Of a stretch of 64,000 nt of DNA, positions 55,976 to 64,000 are shown one piece after another; the first letter of the stretch is position 1, and each line of letters begins with the position of its first letter. The position numbers and the translations under genes were made by a program. The stretch is from Alsobacter soli (GTDB lineage: Bacteria; Pseudomonadota; Alphaproteobacteria; Rhizobiales; Beijerinckiaceae): contig NZ_PVZS01000003.1 of the NCBI RefSeq assembly GCF_003004785.1, positions 176,001-240,000 of the forward strand, given 5' to 3'. The notes under the pieces were generated by a model, which had not been told where the DNA came from, ran no database searches, and saw only the letters and a program-made list of their open reading frames with translations.

Positions 55976-56992
55976 ATGCTGGAGCGAATGGACCCGACCC
56001 GCCTGGGCGCCGCCGGCGTGCGGCTCTCCCCGTCGCTGGGGCGCTTCATCTGGGAGGTCAGCGGCCCGCATCAGCTGGCCCTGTCGGCGCTGTCGGTGCT
56101 GGTCTTCCTGCTTTCCACCGCGCCGCTCGAGGTGCAGCGGCGCATGGTAAACGACGCCTTCAAGGGCGGTCAGTTCCAGCCGATCCTGGCGCTGGCCCTC
56201 GCCTATGTGGGCCTGGCGATCGCGGAAGGCGCAGTCAAGCTCGCCATGAACGTCTACCGCGGCTGGGTGAGCGAGACGACCGTCCGCTCCCTGCGCCGCA
56301 CGGTGCACCTGCTGCTGCGCGAAGCCTCCTCCGACCGCGTCGCCGCCGACGCGCTCGGCATCGAGACATCCATGATGCTGGCGGAGGCGGAGCCGATCGG
56401 CGGCTTCGTGGGCGTCTCGGTGTCCGAGCCGATGATGCAGGGCGGCCTGCTGCTCGCCGTCTTCGGCTACATGACGTATCTCGAGCCGCTGATGGCGCTC
56501 GTCGCGCTGCTGGTTTTCTGCCCGCAGATCGTCTTCGTCCCGCTCATGCAGCACGCCATCAACCTGCGCGTGGCCCGCCGCATCAGCGCGCTGCGCGAGG
56601 TCAGCGTCGCCATGATGGGAGAGCCCGGCGCCCACTTCCATGTCGGCCAGGACCTCGACGTCCGCATCGACGACGTGTTCGCCCTGAACATGGGCATCTA
56701 CAAGCTCAAGTTCTCCATGAACTTCCTGATGAACCTCCTGCACCACTCCGGCACCGCCGGCGTGCTGGCGGCGGGCGGCTGGTTCGTGGTCCATGGCCAG
56801 ACGGAGGTCGGCACCGTGGTTGCCTTCGTGTCCGGCCTCGCCAAGATCAACGACCCCTGGGGCGACCTGGTGAACTGGTTCCGCGACCTCACGGCCACCG
56901 CCACCAAGTACGACCTCATCGCCCAGGCGGTGAACGCCATCGCGGAAGAGACCGAGACGCCGCTGGGGACCCCCGTCGACGTGGTGGAATAG
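55976..56992 (+). CDS. ABC exporter-type transmembrane protein without ATPase domain
   Basis: A 338-residue protein with six helices matching the ABC_membrane exporter domain (LSVLVFLLSTAPLEVQRRMV, then SETTVRSLRRTVHLLL as the intracellular coupling helix pattern). It stops at VDVVE, before any nucleotide-binding domain; no Walker A is present. The frame ends 39 bp before the next gene, an ABC-F ATPase, which is not a normal partner of such exporters. It may be a degraded transporter or use an ATPase in trans. The start was set at ATG 55976 behind GAGGAGA. Confidence 0.7.
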   Translation: MLERMDPTRLGAAGVRLSPSLGRFIWEVSGPHQLALSALSVLVFLLSTAPLEVQRRMVNDAFKGGQFQPILALALAYVGLAIAEGAVKLAMNVYRGWVSETTVRSLRRTVHLLLREASSDRVAADALGIETSMMLAEAEPIGGFVGVSVSEPMMQGGLLLAVFGYMTYLEPLMALVALLVFCPQIVFVPLMQHAINLRVARRISALREVSVAMMGEPGAHFHVGQDLDVRIDDVFALNMGIYKLKFSMNFLMNLLHHSGTAGVLAAGGWFVVHGQTEVGTVVAFVSGLAKINDPWGDLVNWFRDLTATATKYDLIAQAVNAIAEETETPLGTPVDVVE

Positions 56993-57031
56993 CGCCTTGC
57001 GCCTCCCGGCGGGCTTTGCGACAAGCCCGCC

Positions 57032-58912
57032 ATGCTGCACGTCAACGACCTCACCTACCGGCTGGGCGCCCGCACGCTCTTCGACAAGGCCACGGTGGCG
57101 ATCCCCACCGGCGCCCGCGTCGGCTTCGTCGGCCGCAACGGCACGGGCAAGACCACGCTGTTCCGCATCATCCGCGGCGAGGTCGCGACCGAGGGCGGCA
57201 CGGTCACGGTGGGACGCGGGCTGCGCATCGGCTCCGTCGCCCAGGAGGCGCCCGGCGGCCCGGAGACGCTGACCGAGGTGGTGCTCGCCGCCGACACGGA
57301 GCGCACCGCGCTCCTCGCCGAGGCCGAGACGGCCACCGACCCGCACCGCATCGCCGAAATCCAGACGCGACTGGTCGACATCGACGCCCACTCGGCCCCG
57401 GCCCGCGCCGCGTCCATTCTGCATGGCCTCGGCTTCGACGCCGAGGCGCAGGCCCGGCCCTGCTCGTCCTTCTCCGGCGGCTGGCGCATGCGCGTCGCGC
57501 TCGCGGCCGTGCTCTTCGCGGAGCCGGACCTGCTGCTCCTGGACGAGCCGACCAACTACCTCGACCTCGAGGGCACGCTCTGGCTCATGGACTACCTGGC
57601 GCGCTACCCGCATACGGTGCTCGTCATCAGCCACGACCGCGACCTGCTCAACCAGTCCGTCGACGGGATCCTCCATCTCGACCAGGCCAAGCTGACCCTC
57701 TACCGCGGCGGCTACGACCAGTTCGAGCGCCAGCGCCGCGAGAAGCAGGCGCTCCAGCTGAAGCTCGTGAAGAAGCAGGAGGAGGAGCGCCGGCACCTCC
57801 AGGCCTTCGTCGACCGCTTCAAGGCCAAGGCGTCCAAGGCGCGCCAGGCGCAGTCACGCGTCAAGCGGCTGGAGAAGATGGAGCCCATCGCGGCCCTCAT
57901 CGACACGGACGTGCTGCCCTTCAACTTCCCGTCGCCCGAGCGGCCGCTCTCGCCGCCGATCATCGCCATGGAAGGCGCCTCCGTCGGCTACGGCGAGACC
58001 ACCGTGCTCTCGCGCCTGTCGCTCTCCATTGCCGAGGACGACCGCATCGGCCTGCTGGGCTCCAACGGCAACGGCAAGTCCACCTTCGCCAAGCTGGTCG
58101 GCGGCCGGCTGGAGGCGAAGTCCGGCGTGGTGCGACGCTCGTCCAAGCTGAAGGTGGCCTATTTCGCCCAACACCAACTGGACGAGCTCAATCTCGCGGC
58201 CACGCCGTTCACCAGCGTCGCCGAGCTCATGCCGGACGCGCCGGAAGCCAAGGTGCGGGCCCGCTGCGCCCAGATGGGGTTTCCCGGCGCGAAGGCGGAC
58301 ACACCGGTCGCCAACCTCTCGGGCGGCGAGAAGGCGCGCCTGCTGATGGGCATCGCCACCTTTGGCGGGCCGCATCTGCTCATCCTCGACGAGCCGACAA
58401 ACCACCTCGACATCGATTCCCGCGCCGCCCTGATGGAGGCCATCAACGACTACGGCGGCGCTGTGATCCTGATCTCGCACGACCGCTTCCTGCTCGAGGC
58501 CTGCGCCGACCGGCTCTGGCTCGTAAAGGGCGGCACGGTGAAGCCGTTCGAGGACGACCTCGACGCCTACCGGCGCCTCGTGCTGGAGGGGGACGGACCT
58601 TCGGAGAAGGGCGACAAGTCCGACGAGAGCCGGACCTCCCAGGCGGAACAGCGGCGCGAGGCGGCCGGACGTCGCGCCTCCCTCACCCCGCTGCGCAAGA
58701 AGATCGAAGCCGCAGAGCAGCGCATGGCGAAGCTTTCGGACCTTATCGCGCGCGTCGACGCCGTGCTCGGCGAGGCGGACACGTTCCAGCGGGATCCCGC
58801 CAAGGCCGCCCAGCTGTCGGCCCAGCGCGCCGAACTGGAACGGACGCTCGTCACCGCCGAAGAGGAATGGCTGGCGCTCTCCACCGAGTACGAGGAAGCC
58901 CTCGCGGGCTGA
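57032..58912 (+). CDS. ABC-F family ATPase (Uup/EttA type)
   Basis: A 626-residue soluble protein with two ABC domains and no membrane helices. The first has Walker A GRNGTGKTT, signature FSGGWRMRVALAA and LLLDEPTNYLDLEG; the second has GSNGNGKST, LSGGEKARLLMG and LILDEPTNHLDIDS. Between them lies the charged ABC-F linker (about 230-300, RREKQALQLKLVKKQEEER), and the C-terminus is a charged coiled coil (about 560-626). ABC-F proteins bind the ribosomal E site. It is most like Uup, which acts in DNA precise excision and translation. Start ATG at 57032. Confidence 0.93.
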   Translation: MLHVNDLTYRLGARTLFDKATVAIPTGARVGFVGRNGTGKTTLFRIIRGEVATEGGTVTVGRGLRIGSVAQEAPGGPETLTEVVLAADTERTALLAEAETATDPHRIAEIQTRLVDIDAHSAPARAASILHGLGFDAEAQARPCSSFSGGWRMRVALAAVLFAEPDLLLLDEPTNYLDLEGTLWLMDYLARYPHTVLVISHDRDLLNQSVDGILHLDQAKLTLYRGGYDQFERQRREKQALQLKLVKKQEEERRHLQAFVDRFKAKASKARQAQSRVKRLEKMEPIAALIDTDVLPFNFPSPERPLSPPIIAMEGASVGYGETTVLSRLSLSIAEDDRIGLLGSNGNGKSTFAKLVGGRLEAKSGVVRRSSKLKVAYFAQHQLDELNLAATPFTSVAELMPDAPEAKVRARCAQMGFPGAKADTPVANLSGGEKARLLMGIATFGGPHLLILDEPTNHLDIDSRAALMEAINDYGGAVILISHDRFLLEACADRLWLVKGGTVKPFEDDLDAYRRLVLEGDGPSEKGDKSDESRTSQAEQRREAAGRRASLTPLRKKIEAAEQRMAKLSDLIARVDAVLGEADTFQRDPAKAAQLSAQRAELERTLVTAEEEWLALSTEYEEALAG

Positions 58913-59128
58913 CCGCGGGCTGTTGATCACAGGGCGGCCGGCGCCCCATTTTCCGTTGCGAGCGGGGACGCTGAGGTTCCTCGCGCGACCCTGTTGGTCC
59001 TCCGGCCGACCATGCGACGGCGTCTCGGGGGAACGATCCACGCCCTCAGGAAGTCGATCAGGCGCGGGCTAATCCCGGCCGACTGAACGCCGCCGGGGAT
59101 GCCCGCGTTATCGCCGCAGTGAGGGGTG

Positions 59129-59785
59129 ATGGCGCAGATCTTTCGCCCGGGAGCGGACGTGCTGCTGCGACTCGGGCTCGCCGCCCTGGCGGCCGCGCCG
59201 GTCCTGGGCGTTGGCTTCGCCTACGCGCTGATGCGCTCGCCCGCCGTCACCGGCCAGGACCTCGCGCGCGAGCAGCCGGTGCCGTTCAGCCATCAGCACC
59301 ACGTGGGCGGCCTCGGCCTGGACTGCCGCTACTGCCACACCGGCGTGGAGACCACGCGCTACGCGGGAATGCCGCCCACCGAGACCTGCATGACCTGCCA
59401 CTCCCAGCTGTGGACCGACGCCGGCATGCTCGCGCCCGTGCGGACGAGCCTGGCGGAGAACCGCGCGATGCATTGGCGGCGGGTGAACGCCCTGCCGGAC
59501 TACGTCTACTTCAACCACGCCGTGCACGTGACCAAGGGCGTCGGCTGCAGCACGTGCCACGGCCCGGTGGACCGCATGCCGCTGATGCGCCAGGCGGCGC
59601 CGCTCACCATGGGCTGGTGCCTCGACTGCCACCGCCATCCCGAGAAGGCGCTCCGCCCGCTTTCCGCCGTCTATGACATGGCCTGGAAGCCCCCGCCGGA
59701 CCAGGAGGCGCGCGGCCGCCGGCTCATGGCCGAGCGCCACGTCGACCCCGCCCGCCTCACGGACTGTTCGCGATGCCACCGCTGA
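59129..59785 (+). CDS. actA: Alternative complex III pentaheme cytochrome c subunit ActA
   Basis: A 218-residue membrane-anchored cytochrome. One N-terminal helix (VLLRLGLAALAAAPVLGVGF) anchors it; five CxxCH sites follow: CRYCH, CMTCH, CSTCH, CLDCH and CSRCH, the pentaheme pattern of ActA of alternative complex III, a quinol oxidoreductase unrelated to bc1. HHVGGLGLDCRYCH is conserved. The ATG at 59129 follows GAGGGG; a GTG one codon earlier is possible. It overlaps actB by 13 bp. Confidence 0.93.
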   Translation: MAQIFRPGADVLLRLGLAALAAAPVLGVGFAYALMRSPAVTGQDLAREQPVPFSHQHHVGGLGLDCRYCHTGVETTRYAGMPPTETCMTCHSQLWTDAGMLAPVRTSLAENRAMHWRRVNALPDYVYFNHAVHVTKGVGCSTCHGPVDRMPLMRQAAPLTMGWCLDCHRHPEKALRPLSAVYDMAWKPPPDQEARGRRLMAERHVDPARLTDCSRCHR

Positions 59786-62553
59786 ACGACGCTTCCGCGG
59801 GCGGCGGCCTGACCCGCCGCGCCGCCCTGCAGGCTCTGGCCGCCTCCATGGCGCTAGCGGCGACGTCCTGCTCCGGGCCGGACGAGGAGATCGTCCCGGC
59901 CGTGCTCGGCCGCGAGGCGCCGCCCGGCGAGCCGGAGCGCTTCGCCACCGCCCTGGCTCTCGCCGGCTACGGCCGCGGCGTGGTCGGCGTCACCGTGAAC
60001 GGGCGCCCCATCGCGGTTGAAGGCGCCCCACGCCATCCCGGAAGCGGCGGCGCCGCCGACGTCTTCGCCGAAGCCGCGATCCTGTCCCTCTACGACCCCG
60101 ACCGCTCGCGCGCGATCCTGCGGGACGGCGCCATCGCCTCGCGCGAGAGCTTCCTCCTCGCCCTGGAGCAGTGGCGGAAGGAGCCCGACGCCGGCGGGGG
60201 CCTGCGCTTCCTCACCGGCCGGGTCACCTCCCCCACCCTGCTGCGCCAGATCGCGGCCGTGCTCGCCGCCTTCCCCGGCGCCCGCTGGCACGCCTATGAG
60301 GCCGCCGACGTCTCGCCCCGCGCGTCGCTGCGCCTGGCCTACGGCCGCGAGATCGAGGCCGTTCCCCACCTCGAGAAGGTCGATGCGCTCGTGTGCCTGG
60401 ACGCCGACCCGCTTGGGCCAGGGCCCGACCAGGTCCGCCTCGCCCGCGGCTGGGCGGAAGGCCGGCGCCGGGGCGCGGCGCGACTCTACGCCGTCGAATC
60501 CCGCCTCACCCTGACCGGCGCCAAGGCGGATGGCCGCCTGGCCCTGGCTCCCGCAGCCGTCGAGGCCTGCGCAGCCGCGCTGGCCAACCGCTTCGGCGCG
60601 GGCATGCCCGAGCCCGATCTTCCGCCGGCGGCCCGACCCTTCGTGGAGGCGGCCGCAGCCGCCCTCCGGCAGGCCCCCGGCCGCGCCCTTGTTCTGCCAG
60701 GCCCGGCCTTGGCGCCAGAAGCCGGGGCTTGGGCGTGGTGGATCAACGAGAAGCTCCGGGCGCCCCTCGACCTCCTCCCCGCCTTCGACCGCGCCGCCGG
60801 GGCGGAGCCGGAGGACCCGCAGGCGCTCCGGGACGATCTCGCCGCCGGCCGGGTCCGCGCGCTCCTCATCCTGGACGCCAACCCCGCCTATGACTGGCCG
60901 ACCCTCGGCCTGGCCGAGCATCTGCCAAGGACGGCGTTCTCCCTCCACCTCGGCCCCGCCGTCGACGAAACCGCGGCGCTGTGCCGATGGCATGTCCCGC
61001 AGGCCCACCCGCTTGAGACCTGGACGGACCTGCGCGCCCCTGAAGGCCTCGCCAGCGTCGCCCAGCCCCTCATCGCCCCGCTGTTCGGCGGCTGGAGTTC
61101 GCACGAGCTGCTCGAAGCGCTCATGGGCAAGCCCGACTCCTCGGCGCGCGACGAGGTGCGCGCCAGCTGGACCATGGCGGACGCCGACTGGCGCGTCGCC
61201 CTGGCCCAGGGGTTCGTCGCGGACTCCGCGCCCGCGCCCCTGGCCGGGCTCAGCGCCCGAGCGCCGGCCCCGGCCGCCGCGCCCGCTCCGCCTGCCCCCG
61301 GCGGCCTCGACCTCGTCATCGAGCCTGACCCGACCCTCTGGGACGGCCGCTTCGCCAACAACGCCTGGCTGCAGGAATGCCCCAAGCCGCTTGGCAAGCA
61401 GGTGTGGGGCAATTCGCTCGCGCTGGCGGCCGAGGACGCCGCCCGGCTCAGCGTCGTCGAGGGCGATCTCGTGACAGCGCGGGCTTCGGGCAAGGTGATC
61501 ACCGTCCCGGTCCGCGTCGTGTCGGGCCAGCCGACCGGCGCGGCCACCCTGGCTCTCGGCCACGGGCGCCAACGCGCCGGCGCGATCGGCAACGGCGTCG
61601 GCGCGAACGCCTTCCCCCTTCGCGAGGGGCCGGACCAGTGGGTGATCCGGGGTGTCGAGGTCGCGAAGGCGAAAGGTCGGGGCGAGGTCCTGACCACGCA
61701 AAACGTCGTGCGGCTCGACGGCGAGCGCCGCGACCTTTTCCGCTTTATCACGGACGCGCAGGCGCCGGATCAGCAGCCCACGCCTGTTTCGGAGCCGTCC
61801 CTCTATCCCGCCTGGCCCGGCGGGGGCCCGGCCTGGGCCATGGTGATCGACACTGGCGCCTGCATCGGCTGCAACGCCTGCGTGGTGGCCTGCCAGTCGG
61901 AGAACAACGTCCCCGTGGTCGGGCCGGAGGAGATCGGCCGTGGCCGCGTGATGCACTGGCTGCGGGTGGACGAATACGAGCAGGAAGGGGCCGGGGTGGG
62001 GTTCCAGCCCGTGCCCTGCATGCATTGCGAGCAGGCGCCCTGCGAGCCGGTCTGCCCAGTGGCCGCCTCCGTGCACGACAGCGAGGGCCTCAACGCGCAG
62101 GTGTACAACCGCTGCGTGGGGACCCGCTTCTGCGAGGCCAACTGCCCCTATAAGGTTCGCCGCTTCAACTTCTTCGGCTACGCCGACGGCCAGGAATACG
62201 CCAACCTCGGCGCCGAACTGCTCAAGGCCCGCGCCAACCCGGAAGTCACGGTCCGCGCCCGCGGCGTCATGGAGAAATGCACCTATTGCGTGCAGCGCAT
62301 CGCCAAGGCCCGCCAGGACGCTGAGCGCGACAGCCGGGAGGATCAGGACCTGGCCGTCGTCACCGCGTGCCAGCAGGCCTGCCCCACCCGGGCCATCGCG
62401 TTCGGCGACCTCAACGCGAAGGACTCGACGGTCCGCGACCTGCGTGCCGACCCGCGCCACTACGTCCTGCTGGAGCGGCTCAACACGCGGCCGCGCACGA
62501 CCTACCTCGCCGACCGCCGCAATCCGGACCCGGCCCTGGGAGGCGGCGCATGA
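59773..62553 (+). CDS. actB: Alternative complex III iron-sulfur subunit ActB
   Basis: A 926-residue subunit. The N-terminus has a Tat-like TRRAALQALAASMALAATSC. Residues about 30-640 resemble a molybdopterin oxidoreductase without cofactor ligands (as in known ActB). From about 680, cysteine motifs for four Fe-S clusters appear: CIGCNACVVACQ, CMHCEQAPCEPVCP, CVGTRFCEANCP, and CTYC with CQQACP. The ATG overlaps actA; its TGA overlaps actC (ATGA). The two halves often named B1 and B2 are one protein here. Confidence 0.93.
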   Translation: MPPLNDASAGGGLTRRAALQALAASMALAATSCSGPDEEIVPAVLGREAPPGEPERFATALALAGYGRGVVGVTVNGRPIAVEGAPRHPGSGGAADVFAEAAILSLYDPDRSRAILRDGAIASRESFLLALEQWRKEPDAGGGLRFLTGRVTSPTLLRQIAAVLAAFPGARWHAYEAADVSPRASLRLAYGREIEAVPHLEKVDALVCLDADPLGPGPDQVRLARGWAEGRRRGAARLYAVESRLTLTGAKADGRLALAPAAVEACAAALANRFGAGMPEPDLPPAARPFVEAAAAALRQAPGRALVLPGPALAPEAGAWAWWINEKLRAPLDLLPAFDRAAGAEPEDPQALRDDLAAGRVRALLILDANPAYDWPTLGLAEHLPRTAFSLHLGPAVDETAALCRWHVPQAHPLETWTDLRAPEGLASVAQPLIAPLFGGWSSHELLEALMGKPDSSARDEVRASWTMADADWRVALAQGFVADSAPAPLAGLSARAPAPAAAPAPPAPGGLDLVIEPDPTLWDGRFANNAWLQECPKPLGKQVWGNSLALAAEDAARLSVVEGDLVTARASGKVITVPVRVVSGQPTGAATLALGHGRQRAGAIGNGVGANAFPLREGPDQWVIRGVEVAKAKGRGEVLTTQNVVRLDGERRDLFRFITDAQAPDQQPTPVSEPSLYPAWPGGGPAWAMVIDTGACIGCNACVVACQSENNVPVVGPEEIGRGRVMHWLRVDEYEQEGAGVGFQPVPCMHCEQAPCEPVCPVAASVHDSEGLNAQVYNRCVGTRFCEANCPYKVRRFNFFGYADGQEYANLGAELLKARANPEVTVRARGVMEKCTYCVQRIAKARQDAERDSREDQDLAVVTACQQACPTRAIAFGDLNAKDSTVRDLRADPRHYVLLERLNTRPRTTYLADRRNPDPALGGGA

Positions 62554-64000
62554 ACGCGGCCGCCGCCCAGGCGACCGCCATGGCCGCGACGAACGAGGCC
62601 ATCCTGGGTCCACTCGAAACGAGGCCCGGGCGGCGCTGGTGGATTTCCTTCGGCGCCGGGCTCGCACTCACGCTGGCGATGGTGGTCGGGATCGTGGACC
62701 TCTTCGCCGGCATCGGCTCGTGGGGCGTGAACTCCACGGTCGTCTGGGGCTACGCCATCGCCAGCTATGTCTGGTGGATCGCCATCGGCAGCGGCGGCAC
62801 GCTGATCTCGTCCATCCTCGTGCTCACCCGCCAGGACTGGCGGCACGCCGTGAACCGGCTGGCCGAGACCATGACCCTGTTCGCGGTGGCGATCGCAGGG
62901 CTCTACCCCATCCTGCATCTGGGTCGTCCGCAATATTTTTACTGGCTCGCGCCCTATCCCAACACCATGGGCCTCTGGCCCCAGTGGCGCAGCGCGCTGG
63001 TCTGGGATTTCTGGGCCATCCTCAGCTACCTACTGTTCTCCATCCTGTTCCTCTATGTGGGCCTGCTGCCGGATCTGGCGGCCCTCCGGGATCGCGCCAA
63101 ACGCAGAGGCTGGCAGGTCGCCTATGGGGTCCTCGCCATGGGCTGGCGGGGCTCGGCCCTGCAATGGCGCGCCCATCAGCGGCTGCACCGGACGCTGGCC
63201 GCCATCGCGGTCCCGCTGGTCGTCTCCGTGCACTCCATCGTCGGCCTGGATTTCGCCGCCAGCCTGATGCCTGGCTGGCAGGAGAGCATCTTCCCGCCCT
63301 ACTTCGTGTTCGGCGCCCTGTATTCCGGCTTCGCCTGCGTGCTGCTGCTGGCCCTGCTGGTGCGTCGCGGCCTCGACGCCGAAGGCATGATCACGCCCCG
63401 CCATCTCTCGGCCATGGCCAAGATCATCCTGGCCTCCTGCCTGCTGATGAGCCTCAGCTACGCGACGGAGTGGTTCACCGCCTGGTACGGCGGCGATGCG
63501 GCGGACCGCGGGGTCGTGCGGTTCCTGTTCACCGGCTCGTACGCCCCGCTCTACTGGGCTCAATTGGCCCTGAACTGCGTCATCCCCCAGGCCTTGTGGC
63601 TCCCCGCCGTGCGCCGCAGCCCCATCAGCCTCGGCCTGATCGCCGGGGGCGTGCTGGTCGGCATGTGGCTGGAGCGCATCCTGATCATCTGGGGCACGCT
63701 CTCGCACGACACCATGCCGACGCTCTGGCGCGCGTTCCACCCGACCATATGGGACTGGGCCCTGCTGCTCGGCCCCATCGGGTTCTTCGGCTGCCTCTAC
63801 CTCGTCTTCCTGCGGGTCGCCCCCGCCCTGTCCGCCTACGAGATGCGGGCCCAGGCGGCGGAGACAGCCGCGCCCGCGCAATCGTTGGACGGGCTCTCGC
63901 AGGCCCTGGCCGAGGAGCCGTCATCCCCGGCGGCGCGAAGCGCCGGGAAGGGGATCCAGGAGACTGGGCGCCCAGACTGGATACTCTTCCCCTCCGCGGC
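62550..64000 (+). CDS. actC: Alternative complex III membrane subunit ActC (NrfD type), partial
   Basis: The frame is open to the right edge (483 residues visible). It is a polytopic NrfD/PsrC-like protein with about ten helices, from TLAMVVGIVDLFAGIGSWGV to WDWALLLGPIGFFGCLYLVF, expected to hold the quinol site. The conserved core ends near residue 440. From 63921 the frame reads through a family A repeat (S-S-P-A-A-R-S-A-G-K-G-I-Q and onward) with no stop before the edge. The repeat-derived tail is not family-conserved, so the true end may be longer than ancestral. ActD and ActE should follow outside the window. Confidence 0.92.
   Translation, partial: MNAAAAQATAMAATNEAILGPLETRPGRRWWISFGAGLALTLAMVVGIVDLFAGIGSWGVNSTVVWGYAIASYVWWIAIGSGGTLISSILVLTRQDWRHAVNRLAETMTLFAVAIAGLYPILHLGRPQYFYWLAPYPNTMGLWPQWRSALVWDFWAILSYLLFSILFLYVGLLPDLAALRDRAKRRGWQVAYGVLAMGWRGSALQWRAHQRLHRTLAAIAVPLVVSVHSIVGLDFAASLMPGWQESIFPPYFVFGALYSGFACVLLLALLVRRGLDAEGMITPRHLSAMAKIILASCLLMSLSYATEWFTAWYGGDAADRGVVRFLFTGSYAPLYWAQLALNCVIPQALWLPAVRRSPISLGLIAGGVLVGMWLERILIIWGTLSHDTMPTLWRAFHPTIWDWALLLGPIGFFGCLYLVFLRVAPALSAYEMRAQAAETAAPAQSLDGLSQALAEEPSSPAARSAGKGIQETGRPDWILFPSA
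63921..64000. repeat. Palindromic repeat family A, copy 6, cut by the right edge and inside actC
   Basis: GTCATCCCCGGCGGCGCGAA (63921-63940) opens a copy whose inner arm GGAAGGGGATCCAGG follows. The window ends before the right outer arm. It lies inside the actC open frame. Confidence 0.8.

Noticed and set aside
53939..57796. A 1285-codon minus-strand open frame
   Set aside because: It is antisense to the pirin, ABC and ABC-F genes, with low-complexity His/Arg/Ala content typical of GC-rich shadow frames; only its last 26 codons were kept.
53000..59000. A defence island or mobile element
   Set aside because: No integrase, transposase, nuclease pair, toxin-antitoxin or tRNA boundary is visible.
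59854..62667. A 937-codon minus-strand open frame
   Set aside because: Antisense shadow of actB with no domain signal.
63921..64000. Frameshift at the end of actC
   Set aside because: The frame is continuous; the unusual tail is explained by the repeat, not by a shift.

Overview
The window is a chromosomal segment of a GC-rich alphaproteobacterium, most likely of the order Hyphomicrobiales (Rhizobiales). The evidence is gene order (glyA-nrdR-ribD-ribE-ribH-nusB-thiL; rpsB-tsf-pyrH-frr-uppS-cdsA-dxr-rseP-bamA-lpxD-fabZ-lpxA-lpxI-lpxB), a ribosomal protein S2 with a C-terminal helix-hairpin-helix tail, LpxI in place of LpxH, a K+-insensitive H+-pyrophosphatase, a mitochondrial-type cytochrome bc1 chaperone, and palindromic intergenic repeats of rhizobial style. 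I cannot fix the genus. No rRNA, tRNA, CRISPR array, prophage or transposase was seen. Most of the window is core genome.

Layout. 1-5.9 kb: a cut-off gene, an amidase, a MerR regulator, ihfA, fabH, plsX, a YceD/DUF177 protein and a bc1-complex chaperone, all on the minus strand; then bamE (plus) with a clear terminator. 6.6-16 kb: hppA, then the operon glyA, nrdR, ribD, ribE, ribH, nusB, thiL and an MFS transporter. 16-21 kb: a branched-chain amino acid/amide ABC transporter (livK-livH-livMG fusion-livF). 21-30.8 kb: a mixed accessory stretch with an AEC permease, an alpha/beta hydrolase, a rubredoxin-knuckle MBL protein, a YeeE/YedE sulfur transporter, a spermidine-synthase-like protein, MgtC, an SDR, a CBS-BON protein behind an FNR-like box, and a divergent HWE kinase/response regulator pair. 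30.9-45.7 kb: the translation / isoprenoid / phospholipid / outer-membrane / lipid A supercluster, running leftward from rpsB to lpxB. 46-59 kb: a Tim44-like protein, argC, a dihydroorotase, ygfZ, tag, an HD hydrolase, a phosphatase, a NadQ/NrtR-like regulator, three small proteins, a pirin, an ABC membrane half without ATPase, and an ABC-F ATPase. 59.1-64 kb: the start of an alternative complex III operon (actA, actB, actC), cut by the right edge.

The most unusual items are: a palindromic repeat family (at least six sites) whose last copy appears to supply the 3' end of the actC reading frame; an ATPase-less ABC exporter half; a very short membrane peptide beside two other small proteins; a dihydroorotase lacking the first histidine of its HxH metal motif; and an MBL-fold protein lacking the D-H pair of its metal motif. 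I found no clear new defence or mobile system.
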